A DNA stretch of 64,000 nucleotides, taken from contig OY968767.1 in NCBI GenBank assembly GCA_963695375.1, positions 2,666,001 to 2,730,000 of the forward strand, in the 5' to 3' direction. Position 1 is the first letter of the stretch. Every line of letters begins with the position of its first letter. Made by a program: the position numbers and the translations under genes. This document shows, piece after piece, positions 29,864-38,933 of this stretch. A model generated the notes under the pieces. That model made no database searches, had not been told where the DNA came from, and was given only the letters and a program-made list of their open reading frames with translations. This DNA comes from JACCVL01 sp963695375 (GTDB taxonomy: Bacteria; Actinomycetota; Actinomycetes; Propionibacteriales; Nocardioidaceae).

Positions 29864-31555
29864 TCAGGCCTCGACGACGACGGGGACGATCATCGGCCGG
29901 CGCCGGTGCGCTCCGGACACCCAACGACCCGTGGTCCGGCGGATGATCTGCTGCAGCTGGTGGACGTCGTCGACACCGTCCCGGACCGCCACGTCGAGCG
30001 CTTCGACGAGCAGCGGCTCCAGCGTCTCGAAGACCGACTCGTCGTCGGCGAACCCGCGGGCGTGGATCTCCGGGCCGCTGGCGACCTTGCCGGTCACCGA
30101 GTCGATGACGACGACCACGGAGATGAACCCCTCCTCCCCGAGGATCAGCCGGTCCTTGAGCTCCGGCTCGCCGATGTCGCCGATGGACGAGCCGTCGACG
30201 AAGACGTAGCCGCAGTCCACCTTGCCGACCACCCGGGCCACTCCGTCGACCAGGTCCACGACGACACCGTCCTCGGCCCGCACCACCCGCTCGGCCGGCA
30301 CCCCGGTCCGGATCGCCAGCTCGGCATTCGCCTTCAGGTGCCGGATCTCCCCGTGCACCGGCATCACGTTGCGGGGGCGGACGATGTTGTAGCAGTAGAC
30401 GAGCTCGCCCGCGCTGGCGTGTCCGGACACGTGCACGAGCGCGTTGCCCTTGTGGACGACGTCGGCACCCCAGCGGGTCAGCCCGTTGATGATCCGGAAG
30501 ACCGCGTTCTCGTTGCCCGGGATCAGCGACGAGGCCAGCACGACGGTGTCGCCGGGCTCGATCCGCACCCGGTCGTGGGTACGGCCGGCGATCCGGGCCA
30601 GCGCGGACATCGGCTCGCCCTGGGAGCCGGTCGAGACCAGCACCAGCTCCTCCGGCCGGTAGTCGTCCATCTCGCGAGCGTCGACCAGCACGCCCGGTGG
30701 CACGGTGAGGTAGCCGAGGTCGCGGGCGACCCCCATGTTCCGGATCATCGACCGGCCGACGTAGGCCACCTTGCGGCCGTGCCGGACCGCCACGTCCATC
30801 ACCTGCTGCACCCGGTGCACGTGCGAGGCGAAGCAGGCGACGATGATCCGCTGCCGGCTGGTCGCGAACACCCGGTCCAGGACCGGGGTGATGTCCCGCT
30901 CGGAGGTGGTGAAGCCGGGCACCTCGGCGTTGGTCGAGTCGGTGAGGAACAGGTCGACGCCCTGCTCCCCCAGCCGGGCGAACGCCCTCAGGTCGGTGAT
31001 CCGCCCGTCCAGCGGGAGCTGGTCCATCTTGAAGTCACCGGTGTGCAGCGTGATCCCGGCCCCGGTCCCGATCGCCACCGCCAGCGCGTCCGGGATCGAG
31101 TGGTTGACCGCGACGAACTCGAGGTCGAACGGCTCGACGCTCAGCACGTCGCCCTCGGCCACGACGTGCTTCACGGTCTCCTTGAGCCGGTGCTCGCGCA
31201 GCTTGGCGTCCAGCAGGGCCAGCGTCAGCTTCGACCCGATCAGCGGGATGTCGCCACGCTCGCGGAGCAGGTACGGCACCGCGCCGATGTGGTCCTCGTG
31301 GCCATGGGTGAGGACCACCGCGACCACGTCGGCCAGCCGGTCCCGGATGGAGGAGAAGTCGGGGAGGATCAGGTCGACACCGGGGTGGTTCTCCTCGGGG
31401 AACAGGACGCCGCAGTCGACGATCAGCAGCTTGCCCCGGTGCTCGAAGACGGTCATGTTGCGACCGATCTCGCCGAGCCCGCCGAGCGGCGTGACCCGCA
31501 GGCCGCGGTCGGGCAGCGCGGGCGGCGTGCCCAGCTCGGGGTGCGGGTGGCTCAC
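29864..31555 (-). CDS. rnj: Ribonuclease J
   Basis: 563-residue metallo-beta-lactamase/beta-CASP ribonuclease with 5'-exo- and endonuclease activity in mRNA and rRNA processing. The zinc motif HGHEDHIG is at 84-91. Further metal ligands (HTGDFKMDQ), the beta-CASP segments and the C-terminal domain are complete, with no truncation. The GTG at 31555 overlaps the dapA stop by 4 bases, the usual dapA-rnj pairing of actinobacteria. Together with rny and pnp the window encodes much of the RNA decay machinery. Confidence 0.97.
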   Translation of the reverse strand: MSHPHPELGTPPALPDRGLRVTPLGGLGEIGRNMTVFEHRGKLLIVDCGVLFPEENHPGVDLILPDFSSIRDRLADVVAVVLTHGHEDHIGAVPYLLRERGDIPLIGSKLTLALLDAKLREHRLKETVKHVVAEGDVLSVEPFDLEFVAVNHSIPDALAVAIGTGAGITLHTGDFKMDQLPLDGRITDLRAFARLGEQGVDLFLTDSTNAEVPGFTTSERDITPVLDRVFATSRQRIIVACFASHVHRVQQVMDVAVRHGRKVAYVGRSMIRNMGVARDLGYLTVPPGVLVDAREMDDYRPEELVLVSTGSQGEPMSALARIAGRTHDRVRIEPGDTVVLASSLIPGNENAVFRIINGLTRWGADVVHKGNALVHVSGHASAGELVYCYNIVRPRNVMPVHGEIRHLKANAELAIRTGVPAERVVRAEDGVVVDLVDGVARVVGKVDCGYVFVDGSSIGDIGEPELKDRLILGEEGFISVVVVIDSVTGKVASGPEIHARGFADDESVFETLEPLLVEALDVAVRDGVDDVHQLQQIIRRTTGRWVSGAHRRRPMIVPVVVEA

Positions 31556-32460
31556 GCGACGAGCCCGGCCGCGGCGAGGTCGGCGCGGAGGACGCCGACC
31601 TCCTCGTCGGTCATCTCGGCCAGCGGGCCCCGCACGGCCCGGGAGGTCAGCACGCCGGCCAGCTGCAGCGCCGCCTTCGCGGCCACCGCCCCGGCGGTGC
31701 GGGTCATCACGGCCCGGACCACCGGCAACAGCCGGTCGTGGATCTCCCGCGCGGTGGTCAGGTCGCCCTTGCCGGCGGCGGCGACGAGGTCGGCGACCAG
31801 CCCCGGAGCGGCGTGGCCGACCACCGAGACGACCCCGGCGGCGCCCTGCGCCAGCCAGGCCAGATTGAGCGCGTCGTCGCCGGAGTAGCAGGCCAGGTCA
31901 GTGTCCCGGAGCACCCAGGCGCCGGCGTAGAGGTCGCCGGTGGCGTCCTTGACCGCCGCGATCCGCGGGTGCTCGGCCAGCTCGGCGAGCAGGGCCGAGC
32001 CGATCCGGGTCCCGGTGCGGCCGGGGATGTCGTAGAGCATCACCGGCAGGCCGGTGGCGTCGGCGACCGCGGCGAAGTGCGCGCGCAGACCGGCGACCGG
32101 CGGCTTGGAGTAGTACGGCGTCACCACCAACAGCCCGTCGGCACCCGCGGCCGCGGCCTGCTCGGCCAGGTGCACCGAATGCCGGGTGTCGGAGGTCCCG
32201 ACACCGGCCACCACCCGGGCCCGGTCACCGACCGCCTCCCGGACCGCGCGCACCAGCTGCGCCTTCTCCTCGTCGGAGGTGGTGGGGCTCTCGCCGGTCG
32301 TGCCGCTGACCACGAGCCCGTCGCAGCCGCCGTCCACCAGATGCGTCGCGACCGCACGGGCACCGTCGAGGTCGAGCGATCCGCCTGGCTCGAACGGGGT
32401 GACCATCGCGGTCAGGACACGGCCGAACGCGCGCACGGCGTCGGGACGGTCTGGGGACAT
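31552..32460 (-). CDS. dapA: 4-hydroxy-tetrahydrodipicolinate synthase
   Basis: 302-residue enzyme condensing pyruvate with aspartate semialdehyde in lysine/diaminopimelate synthesis. The Schiff-base Lys171 is in AAVKDATGD, Tyr143 in MLYDIPGRTG, and GTTGESPT is the substrate loop. The ATG at 32460 was preferred to the GTG at 32469 because a TAGCGT hexamer ends exactly 7 bases before it, the leaderless spacing seen at many genes here. The partner dapB is about 8 kb away at 39960. Confidence 0.96.
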   Translation of the reverse strand: MSPDRPDAVRAFGRVLTAMVTPFEPGGSLDLDGARAVATHLVDGGCDGLVVSGTTGESPTTSDEEKAQLVRAVREAVGDRARVVAGVGTSDTRHSVHLAEQAAAAGADGLLVVTPYYSKPPVAGLRAHFAAVADATGLPVMLYDIPGRTGTRIGSALLAELAEHPRIAAVKDATGDLYAGAWVLRDTDLACYSGDDALNLAWLAQGAAGVVSVVGHAAPGLVADLVAAAGKGDLTTAREIHDRLLPVVRAVMTRTAGAVAAKAALQLAGVLTSRAVRGPLAEMTDEEVGVLRADLAAAGLVA

Positions 32461-32467
32461 GTCGGCC

Positions 32468-32473
32468 ACGCTA
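32468..32473 (-). promoter_or_regulatory. Leaderless -10 element of dapA-rnj
   Basis: TAGCGT on the minus strand lies 7 bases before the dapA ATG. It overlaps the alternative upstream GTG and so argues against that start. Confidence 0.5.
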
Positions 32474-32496
32474 CCGCCGACCGGGGTGATCGGTGC

Positions 32497-33009
32497 TCAC
32501 GCCAGGCCCTCCACCGACTCGTCGACGCCGGTGTCGGCCGCCGACGACCGGAGGTAGCTGACGATGTCGAAGCCGTCGTGCGCGGCGCGCTCGGTCTCCT
32601 GCCACTGCGACCAGTCCACCTCGGGCAGGTAGGTGTCCCCGGGTGGCGACTGGTGCACGTAGGTGCACACCAGCCGGTCGGCGCGGCCGAGCGTCTGGGC
32701 GTAGACCTGCGCACCGCCCACCACGAAGACCTCCGGGCCGAGCTCGGCCGCCTCCTCGAGTGCCGCGTCGATGTCGTGCGCGACGCGGACCTCGTCGGGT
32801 GACCAGGCCCGGTCCCGGGTCACCACCACGGTGCGCCGGCCCGGCAGCGGCCGGCCGATGGAGTCGTAGGTGCGGCGGCCCATCACCAGCACGCCACCCA
32901 TGGTCAGCTGCTTGAAGTGCGCCAGGTCACCGGTCGGCTCCCACGGCAGGTCGCCGTGGCGTCCGATCACCCCGTTGCCGCCGACGGCGACGACCACCGT
33001 CAGGGTCAT
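32497..33009 (-). CDS. dfrA: Dihydrofolate reductase
   Basis: 170-residue NADPH-dependent reductase regenerating tetrahydrofolate after thymidylate synthesis. The N-terminal VVVAVGGNGVIGRHGDLPW contains the folate-site Asp/Trp region. MGRRTYDSIGRPLPGR and VFVVGGAQVYAQTL bind NADPH. The ATG at 33009 overlaps the thyA stop by 4 bases, so the two steps of the thymidylate cycle are translationally coupled. The C-terminal extension of about 12 residues (SSAADTGVDESVEGLA) is unremarkable. Confidence 0.96.
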   Translation of the reverse strand: MTLTVVVAVGGNGVIGRHGDLPWEPTGDLAHFKQLTMGGVLVMGRRTYDSIGRPLPGRRTVVVTRDRAWSPDEVRVAHDIDAALEEAAELGPEVFVVGGAQVYAQTLGRADRLVCTYVHQSPPGDTYLPEVDWSQWQETERAAHDGFDIVSYLRSSAADTGVDESVEGLA

Positions 33010-33800
33010 ACCGCGATCGGGGCCGGGATGGCGGGGTGGGGGTCGTAGCCGGAGATCTTGACGTGCTCGAGGTCGAAGAGGTCGATCTCCCGCACCGACG
33101 GGTCCAGCCACAGCTCGGGCAGCGGGCGGGGCTCCCGGGTCAGCTGCAGGCGGGCCTGGTCGAGGTGGTTGAGGTACAGGTGGGCGTCGCCGAAGGTGTG
33201 CACGAAGTCGCCGACCTCGAGGTCGCAGACCTGCGCCACCAGGGAGGTGAGCAGCGCGTACGAGGCGATGTTGAACGGCACGCCGAGGAAGACGTCGGCC
33301 GACCGCTGGTACAGCTGGCAGGACAGTCGGCCGCCGGCGACGTAGAACTGGAACAGGGCGTGGCAGGGCGCCAGGGCCATCGCGGGGATGTCGGCCACGT
33401 TCCACGCCGAGACCACGTGCCGCCGCGAGTCGGGGTCGCGGCGGACCTGCTCCACCACTGCGCCGAGCTGGTCGACGCTCGCGCCGGCCGGTGTCGGCCA
33501 GGACCGCCACTGCCGCCCGTAGACCGGCCCCAGGTCGCCGGCCTCGTCCGCCCACTCGTCCCAGATCGAGATCCCGCGCTCCTGCAGCCAGCGCACGTTG
33601 GTGTCGCCGCGCAGGAACCAGCAGAGCTCCCCGACGACCGAGCGGAGGTGCAGCTTCTTGGTCGTGACCAGCGGGAACCCCGCCGCCAGGTCGACCCTCA
33701 GCTGGTGGCCGAACACGCTGAGCGTGCCGGTGCCGGTGCGGTCGGACTTCTCGACCCCCTCGTCGAGGATCCGCTGCACCAGATCGAGGTACGGCTGCAC
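33006..33800 (-). CDS. thyA: Thymidylate synthase
   Basis: 264 residues, the same length as E. coli ThyA. The catalytic Cys146 is in LAPCHALFQFY. The phosphate-binding Arg pair lies in RRDPDSRRHV, and the folate-binding C-terminus ends ...PAIPAPIAV. The GTG at 33800 (VQPYLDLVQRIL) is supported by TAGCGT 7 bases upstream; longer open frame upstream is not conserved. It is the classical folate-dependent enzyme, not ThyX. Confidence 0.97.
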   Translation of the reverse strand: MQPYLDLVQRILDEGVEKSDRTGTGTLSVFGHQLRVDLAAGFPLVTTKKLHLRSVVGELCWFLRGDTNVRWLQERGISIWDEWADEAGDLGPVYGRQWRSWPTPAGASVDQLGAVVEQVRRDPDSRRHVVSAWNVADIPAMALAPCHALFQFYVAGGRLSCQLYQRSADVFLGVPFNIASYALLTSLVAQVCDLEVGDFVHTFGDAHLYLNHLDQARLQLTREPRPLPELWLDPSVREIDLFDLEHVKISGYDPHPAIPAPIAV

Positions 33801-33807
33801 GGACTCG

Positions 33808-33813
33808 ACGCTA
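33808..33813 (-). promoter_or_regulatory. Leaderless -10 element of thyA-dfrA
   Basis: TAGCGT on the minus strand, 7 bases before the thyA GTG. The hexamer and spacing are identical to those of dapA. Confidence 0.5.
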
Positions 33814-33893
33814 GCACCGGGTGACCGACAGCCGACGCGACGCGCGTACCACCGGCAGACCGTTCGCGCGGGCACGCCCTGAGGCGGCGAGCC

Positions 33894-35012
33894 TCAGGCG
33901 TCGTAGTCGAGCAGCACCCGGTCGCTGGTCGGGTGCGACTGGCAGGTGAGCACGAAGCCGTCCGCGATCTCGTCCGCCTCCAACGCGTAGCTGTGGTCCA
34001 TCCGGACGCTGCCCTCGACCACCCGCGCCCGGCAGGTGCCACACACGCCGCCGCGACACGAGAACGGCGCGTCGGCGCGGACCGCGAGCGCGGCCTCGAG
34101 CACCGGCATCCCGTCCACCGGCACCCGGACGGTCGAGCGCCGACCGTCCAGCACCACCTCGACCTCGGCCACCCGCTCCGCCGAGGGTGACGCGGCCGCG
34201 GGGTCGCCGGGACGCGTCGCGGCTTCCGTGGCAGTGCCCGCGGGGGATCGGGGGCTCTCGTCGGCGTGGAAGAGCTCGGTGTGCACGGTGGCCGGGTCGA
34301 CCCCGCGCTCGATCACCTCGTCGCGCAGGTCGGTGACCATGCCGTGCGGCCCGCAGAGGAACCACCCGTGCACCCCGTCCGGCGGCACCAGGGTGTCCAG
34401 CAGCCGGCCCATCCGGTCCCGGTCCAGCCGGCCGGACAGCAGGTCACCGGCGCCCGGCTCCCGGCTGAGCAGGTGCAGCACCTGCAGTCGGGTCGGGTAG
34501 CGGTCCTTGAGGTCGGCCACGTCCTCGGCGAACATCACGCTGCGGGCGGTCCGGTTGGCGTAGAGGAGAGTCACCCGGCTCCCCGGCTCGGCGGCCAGCA
34601 CGGTGCCCGCGATGGACAGCAGCGGCGTGATCCCGCTCCCGGCCGCCACCAACACGTACGAGTGCTCGGCCTCGGGGTCGAGGCTGCGCGGCCCGAACCG
34701 GCCGACCGGGGTGAGCACCTGAAGCACGTCACCGGCCGCGAGCTTGTTCGCCGCGTAGGCGGAGAAGCCGCCACCGGGCAGCAGCTTCACGCCGATCCGC
34801 AGCTCGCCGGAGCCGGCCGGGGTGCAGATCGAGTACGACCGGCGGACGCCGTCGGCCAACGCCGGCGCGACCACCGCGACGTGCTGGCCGGCGCTGTGCG
34901 CGTAGGCCTCCTGGAGATCCGAGGGCACGTCGAAGGTGATCGCCACCGAGTCGTCGGTCAGCGGGTCGATCGCCACCACGGCCAGGTCGTGAAAGCGGGC
35001 CCGGGTGGCCAC
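33894..35012 (-). CDS. paaE: Phenylacetyl-CoA epoxidase reductase subunit PaaE
   Basis: 372-residue reductase that passes electrons from NADPH to the PaaA diiron centre. The N-terminal ferredoxin-reductase domain has the FAD motif RRSYSICT and the nucleotide-binding GSGITPLLSI. The C-terminal plant-type [2Fe-2S] domain has CRGGVCGTC plus a last Cys in VLTCQSHP. A Pro/Ala/Ser linker joins them. The GTG at 35012 is 1 base after the paaD stop. It is the last gene of the paaABCDE operon. Confidence 0.95.
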   Translation of the reverse strand: MATRARFHDLAVVAIDPLTDDSVAITFDVPSDLQEAYAHSAGQHVAVVAPALADGVRRSYSICTPAGSGELRIGVKLLPGGGFSAYAANKLAAGDVLQVLTPVGRFGPRSLDPEAEHSYVLVAAGSGITPLLSIAGTVLAAEPGSRVTLLYANRTARSVMFAEDVADLKDRYPTRLQVLHLLSREPGAGDLLSGRLDRDRMGRLLDTLVPPDGVHGWFLCGPHGMVTDLRDEVIERGVDPATVHTELFHADESPRSPAGTATEAATRPGDPAAASPSAERVAEVEVVLDGRRSTVRVPVDGMPVLEAALAVRADAPFSCRGGVCGTCRARVVEGSVRMDHSYALEADEIADGFVLTCQSHPTSDRVLLDYDA

Positions 35013-35013
35013 C

Positions 35014-35544
35014 TCAGTGCTCCTTGAACCGGTCGAACGGCTCCCGGCAGGAACGGCACTGCCACAGCGCCTTGCAGGCCGTCGACCCGAAACGGGACAG
35101 CTCGGCGGTGTCCGGCGACCCGCACTGCGGGCAGCGCACCGACAGCGTGAGCGGCACCGGTCCGGTGTCCGTCGCCGCGCCGTCCGGACCCACCGGGCCG
35201 CGTCCGGTCGGCGGCGCGATCCCGTAGGCGAGCAGCTTTCGCCGCCCGGCGTCGCTCATCCAGTCGGTCGTCCAGGCCGGGCTGAGCACCCGGCGCACCT
35301 CGGCGTCGGGGTGGCCGGCGACGGCCAACCGGTCCCGGACGTCGTCGGCGATGGCGTCCATCGCGGGGCAGCCGGAGTAGGTGGGGGTGAGAGTCACGAC
35401 GACCCGACCGTCGGCGTCGGCCTCGACGCCCCGCAGCACGCCGAGGTCGTCGATGGTGAGCACCGGCACCTCGGGGTCGGGCACGGCCGCGACGAGAGCC
35501 CGCAGCTCGGCGAGCGTCACCGCGGCCGTACCGGTGGCGGTCAC
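35014..35544 (-). CDS. paaD: Phenylacetyl-CoA epoxidase maturation protein PaaD
   Basis: 176 residues. The N-terminal MIP18/DUF59 domain (VPDPEVPVLTIDDLGVLRGV, PTYSGCPAMDAI) is the iron-cluster assembly fold. The C-terminal zinc-ribbon has CPQCGS and CRSC Cys pairs. It is needed for active epoxidase, probably cluster delivery to PaaE. The GTG at 35544 gives the standard 4-base overlap with paaC; a GTG at 35547 is equally open. Confidence 0.94.
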   Translation of the reverse strand: MTATGTAAVTLAELRALVAAVPDPEVPVLTIDDLGVLRGVEADADGRVVVTLTPTYSGCPAMDAIADDVRDRLAVAGHPDAEVRRVLSPAWTTDWMSDAGRRKLLAYGIAPPTGRGPVGPDGAATDTGPVPLTLSVRCPQCGSPDTAELSRFGSTACKALWQCRSCREPFDRFKEH

Positions 35545-36326
35545 CACGTCGCCCCCGGGTGGGAGCGGGCGACGTGCTGAAGCTCGGCGAGGAGGTAGCC
35601 GAGCTGCTCGGTGTGGATCCCGCGCCGGCCGCCGGTGTGCCGCACCGGCGTCTGCGGCACCGTCAGCGTGGCCTGGCCCAGCACGGCGTCGAGGAAGGCC
35701 AGCACCGGGCCGCGCAGCGCAGCCGGGTCCGCGGCGACCCCGGCGGCGGCGAGCTCGTCGACCAGCCCGTCGGACTCGAACAGCTCCTGGACGTAGGGCC
35801 AGCAGCGGTCCAGCGCCGCCTGCATCCGCCGGGACGACTCTGCCGTGCCGTCGCCGAGCCGCAGCGTCCACCGGCTGGCGTGATCGCGGTGGTAGTCGAC
35901 CTCCTTGACCGCCTTGGCCGCGACCGCGGCGATCGTCGGGTCGGTCGACGCGGTCAGCGCCGCGTAGAGCTCGCGCTGCCAGGTCGAGAACACCAGCAGC
36001 CTGGCGATGCAGCGGGCGAAGTCACCGTCGTCGGCGAGCTCGACCAGCTGCACGTTGGTCCACTCCCGCTCGTCGCGCAGGTAGGCCAGGTCGTCCTCGG
36101 TGCGCGCCCGACCGTCCGGGCCGGGCAGCAGCTCGCCGGCGTAGGTCAGCAGCGCGCGGGCCTGGCCCAGCAGGTCCAGCCCGATGTTGCCGAGCGCCAC
36201 GTCCTCCTCCAGCTGCGGCGCCGACGCGATCCACTCGCCCATCCGCTGGGCCAGCACCAGCGCGTCGTCCCCGAGCCGCAGCGCGTACGTGCCGACGGCG
36301 GTCGTGCTCACGGCGGTGGCACTCAC
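35541..36326 (-). CDS. paaC: Phenylacetyl-CoA epoxidase structural subunit PaaC
   Basis: 261-residue ferritin-like partner of PaaA in the 1,2-epoxidase complex. Family segments LRLGDDALVLAQRMGEWIASAPQLEEDVALGNIGLDLLGQAR and VKEVDYHRDHASRW are recognisable; the iron ligands are degenerate, as in all PaaC. It starts at a GTG overlapping the paaB stop by 4 bases. Confidence 0.95.
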   Translation of the reverse strand: MSATAVSTTAVGTYALRLGDDALVLAQRMGEWIASAPQLEEDVALGNIGLDLLGQARALLTYAGELLPGPDGRARTEDDLAYLRDEREWTNVQLVELADDGDFARCIARLLVFSTWQRELYAALTASTDPTIAAVAAKAVKEVDYHRDHASRWTLRLGDGTAESSRRMQAALDRCWPYVQELFESDGLVDELAAAGVAADPAALRGPVLAFLDAVLGQATLTVPQTPVRHTGGRRGIHTEQLGYLLAELQHVARSHPGATW

Positions 36327-36613
36327 AGGTGCTGCACCCCGTCGGGCACGGTGTAGAAGGTCGGGTGCCGGTAGACCTTGTCCGCCGCGGGGTCGAAGAA
36401 CGCGTCCTTCTCGTCCGGGCTGCTCGCGCTGATCGCGTCGGCCGGCACCACCCAGATCGACACTCCCTCCTGCCGGCGGGTGTAGAGGTCGCGGGCGTTG
36501 CGCAGCGCCATCTCGGCGTCCGGGGCGTGCAGGCTGCCGACGTGGCCGTGGGACAACCCGCGGCGGGACCGGACGAACACCTCCCACAGCGGCCACTCCG
36601 CGGCGGCGCTCAT
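36323..36613 (-). CDS. paaB: Phenylacetyl-CoA epoxidase subunit PaaB
   Basis: 96-residue small subunit that bridges PaaAC dimers. The typical start WPLWEVFVRSRRGLSHGHVGSLHAPDAEMAL and a C-terminal DPAADKVYRHPTFY match the family. The ATG overlaps the paaA stop by 4 bases. Confidence 0.95.
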   Translation of the reverse strand: MSAAAEWPLWEVFVRSRRGLSHGHVGSLHAPDAEMALRNARDLYTRRQEGVSIWVVPADAISASSPDEKDAFFDPAADKVYRHPTFYTVPDGVQHL

Positions 36614-37623
36614 GCCGCACCTGCCTGCGCCGGCTGGGGCGGCAGCCGGCGGCCGCCGTGCTTGGCGGCATAGGCCGCCGCGGCCTCGCGCGCCCACGCC
36701 CCGCGCTCGTGCGCGTCGCGCCGGTGCGCCATCCGCTGGGCGTTGCACGGGCCGTTGCCCTTGATCACCTCGAACAACTCGGCGAAGTCGATCGTCCCGG
36801 TGCGCCAGTGCCCGGTCTCGGCGTCCAGCCGCAGCTCGGGGTCGGGCAGCGTCAGCCCGAGCGCGGCCGCCTGCGGGACGGTCATGTCGACGAACCGCTG
36901 GCGCAGCGTGTCGTTGCTGTGCCGCTTGATGCCCCACCGCATCGACCGCTCGCTGTTCGGCGACTCGTCGTCGGGCGGGCCGAACATCATCAGGCTCGGC
37001 CACCACCAGCGGTCCACCGCGTCCTGGGCCATCGCGTGCTGGGCCGGGGTGCCGTTGCTGAGCGTGTGCAGGATCTCGAAGCCCTGCCGCTGGTGGAAGG
37101 ACTCCTCCTTGCAGATCCGGACCATCGCCCGCGCGTAGGGGCCGTAGGAGCAACGGGTGATCGGCACCTGGTTGACGATCGCGGCACCGTCGACCAACCA
37201 GCCGATCGCCCCCATGTCGGCCCAGGTGAGGGTCGGGTAGTTGAAGATCGAGGAGTACTTCTGCCGGCCGGAGTGCAGCTTGTCCAGCAGCTCGGACCGG
37301 TCGACCCCGAGGGTCTCGGCGGCGGCGTAGAGGTACAGGCCGTGGCCCGCCTCGTCCTGCACCTTGGCCATCAGGATCGCCTTGCGCTTCAGGCTCGGCG
37401 CCCGGGTGATCCAGTTGCCCTCGGGCTGCATCCCGATGATCTCGGAGTGGGCGTGCTGGGCGATCTGCCGGATCAGCGTGGCCCGGTAGGCCTCCGGCAT
37501 CGCATCTCGCGGCTCGACCCGCCCTTCCTGGTCCACCAGGGCGAGGAAGTCGGGGTCGTCGGCGGCCGGGACCGACCCCTCCGGTCCGCTGCTCTCGGGG
37601 CTGCCGAAGTCGTTGCCGTACAC
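36610..37623 (-). CDS. paaA: Phenylacetyl-CoA epoxidase catalytic subunit PaaA
   Basis: 337-residue diiron monooxygenase converting phenylacetyl-CoA to the ring-1,2-epoxide, the committed step of aerobic phenylacetate catabolism. Iron-ligand helices are visible: AQHAHSEIIGMQPEGNW, AKVQDEAGHGLYLY, and RICKEESFHQRQGFEIL. The GTG at 37623 is 6 bases after TAACAT, so it is probably leaderless; it leads paaABCDE. The rest of the pathway (paaK, paaG, paaZ) is not in the window. Confidence 0.96.
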   Translation of the reverse strand: MYGNDFGSPESSGPEGSVPAADDPDFLALVDQEGRVEPRDAMPEAYRATLIRQIAQHAHSEIIGMQPEGNWITRAPSLKRKAILMAKVQDEAGHGLYLYAAAETLGVDRSELLDKLHSGRQKYSSIFNYPTLTWADMGAIGWLVDGAAIVNQVPITRCSYGPYARAMVRICKEESFHQRQGFEILHTLSNGTPAQHAMAQDAVDRWWWPSLMMFGPPDDESPNSERSMRWGIKRHSNDTLRQRFVDMTVPQAAALGLTLPDPELRLDAETGHWRTGTIDFAELFEVIKGNGPCNAQRMAHRRDAHERGAWAREAAAAYAAKHGGRRLPPQPAQAGAA

Positions 37624-37629
37624 ACCTCG

Positions 37630-37635
37630 ATGTTA
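37630..37635 (-). promoter_or_regulatory. Leaderless -10 element of the paaABCDE operon
   Basis: TAACAT on the minus strand, 6 bases before the paaA GTG. I saw no obvious PaaR/TetR palindrome in the 90-base divergent gap. Confidence 0.55.
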
Positions 37636-37713
37636 CACCCTCGTCGCGTCGGTGCGGCCAGGTGTCATGAGCCGAGCGGCGGGCCGATCGGCGGCGGCTG
37701 GCACACTGCGTCG

Positions 37714-38295
37714 GTGAGCTCCGCATCGGCCTCCCCGACCGCCGACGTCAGCGTCCGGGTCGCCTGGCCGGCCGACGCCGCGGCGGTGGCCGCCGTGCAG
37801 GTCCGCGCCTGGCGGGAGTCCTACGCCGGCCTGCTCCCGGCCGACGTCCTCGCCGGACTCGACGAGCACGCCATCGCCGAGCAGTGGCAACGCTCGATCG
37901 ACAAGCCCGGCGACGCCCGCAACCGCGTCCTGGTGGCCCTGGAACGAGCCGCCGTGCGAGGGTTCGCGGTCACGGCGGTCAGCCCCGACCCCGACGCCGA
38001 CCCGGTCGCCGACGGCGAGGTGGTCGAGCTGGTGGTGGATCCCGCGGCCCGCGGTGCCGGGCACGGATCGCGCCTCGTCCAGGCGTGCGCGGACACGCTG
38101 CGGGCCGACCGGTTCACCGCTGCCCGGGTCTGGGTGAGCGCCACCGACGATCGGCTGCGCGCGTTCCTGACCGCCGCCGGCTGGGCCCCCGACGGGGCGC
38201 ACCGCGAGCTGGACCTGCACGGCGACGGATCGGTCCGGGTGCGGCAGGTACGACTGCACACCGACCTCGGCACCGACCTCGCGACCGAGCCGTGA
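37714..38295 (+). CDS. GNAT family N-acetyltransferase
   Basis: 193 residues with the GNAT fold. The acetyl-CoA pocket is VVELVVDPAARGAGHGSRLVQ (R-x-x-G-x-G/A type). WRESYAGLLPADVLAGL near the N-terminus is typical of a common actinobacterial GNAT subgroup. The substrate is unknown. It is divergent from paaA with a 90-base gap; CACACT lies 6 bases before the GTG. It overlaps the DUF2461 gene by 4 bases. Confidence 0.88.
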   Translation: MSSASASPTADVSVRVAWPADAAAVAAVQVRAWRESYAGLLPADVLAGLDEHAIAEQWQRSIDKPGDARNRVLVALERAAVRGFAVTAVSPDPDADPVADGEVVELVVDPAARGAGHGSRLVQACADTLRADRFTAARVWVSATDDRLRAFLTAAGWAPDGAHRELDLHGDGSVRVRQVRLHTDLGTDLATEP

Positions 38296-38933
38296 CCGCC
38301 ACCTTCGCCGGCTTCCCGGTCGAGGGGCTGGACTTCTACGACGACCTGGAGGCCGACAACAGCCGGACCTTCTGGACCGCGCACAAGCAGCTCTACCTCG
38401 ACGCGGTCCGCGACCCCATGCTGGCGCTGCTCGGGCTGCTGGAGCCGGAGTTCGGCCCCGGCAAGGCGTTCCGACCGCAGCGAGACCTGCGCTACAGCAA
38501 GGACCCCACGCCCTACAAGACGCACCAGGGTGGCTTCGTCGCGCGCGGCCCGGCCAGCGGGTGGTACGTCCAGGTCGACGCCGGCGGGGTCCGGGTCAGC
38601 GCCGGCTGCTTCCACACCGAGGGCGCCGCGCTGGCGAGCTACCGGGAGGCGGTCGCACGCGCGACGAGCGGTGCGGCGCTGCAGCGCATCGTCGACCGGC
38701 TGGCGACACAGGGCTTCGCCATCGACGGCGACCGGCTGAAGACCCGGCCCCGCGGCGTCGACGCCGACCACCTCCGGATCGACCTGCTGCGGCACCGCAG
38801 CCTGCATGCCGGCCGCGGCTACGGCAGCCCGGCCTGGGTGCACACCGCGGAGCTGGCCGACCGGGTGGGTGCGGACTGGCGGGCGCTGACGCCGCTGGTC
38901 GAGTGGTTCGACACCCACGTCCGGGCGGAATGA
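38292..38933 (+). CDS. DUF2461 (TIGR02453) family protein
   Basis: 213-residue protein of unknown function. Conserved features are FYDDLEADNSRTFWTAHKQLY, FRPQRDLRYSKDPTPYKTHQGG and the central beta-rich region. Members are widespread in bacteria and have no established activity. GTG start and 4-base overlaps on both sides place it in the GNAT-DUF2461-azlC-azlD operon. Confidence 0.92.
   Translation: MTATFAGFPVEGLDFYDDLEADNSRTFWTAHKQLYLDAVRDPMLALLGLLEPEFGPGKAFRPQRDLRYSKDPTPYKTHQGGFVARGPASGWYVQVDAGGVRVSAGCFHTEGAALASYREAVARATSGAALQRIVDRLATQGFAIDGDRLKTRPRGVDADHLRIDLLRHRSLHAGRGYGSPAWVHTAELADRVGADWRALTPLVEWFDTHVRAE

Noticed and set aside
36658..37700. Plus-strand coding extension upstream of the GNAT gene
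   Set aside because: It is antisense to conserved paaA; only the part from 37714 resembles a GNAT.
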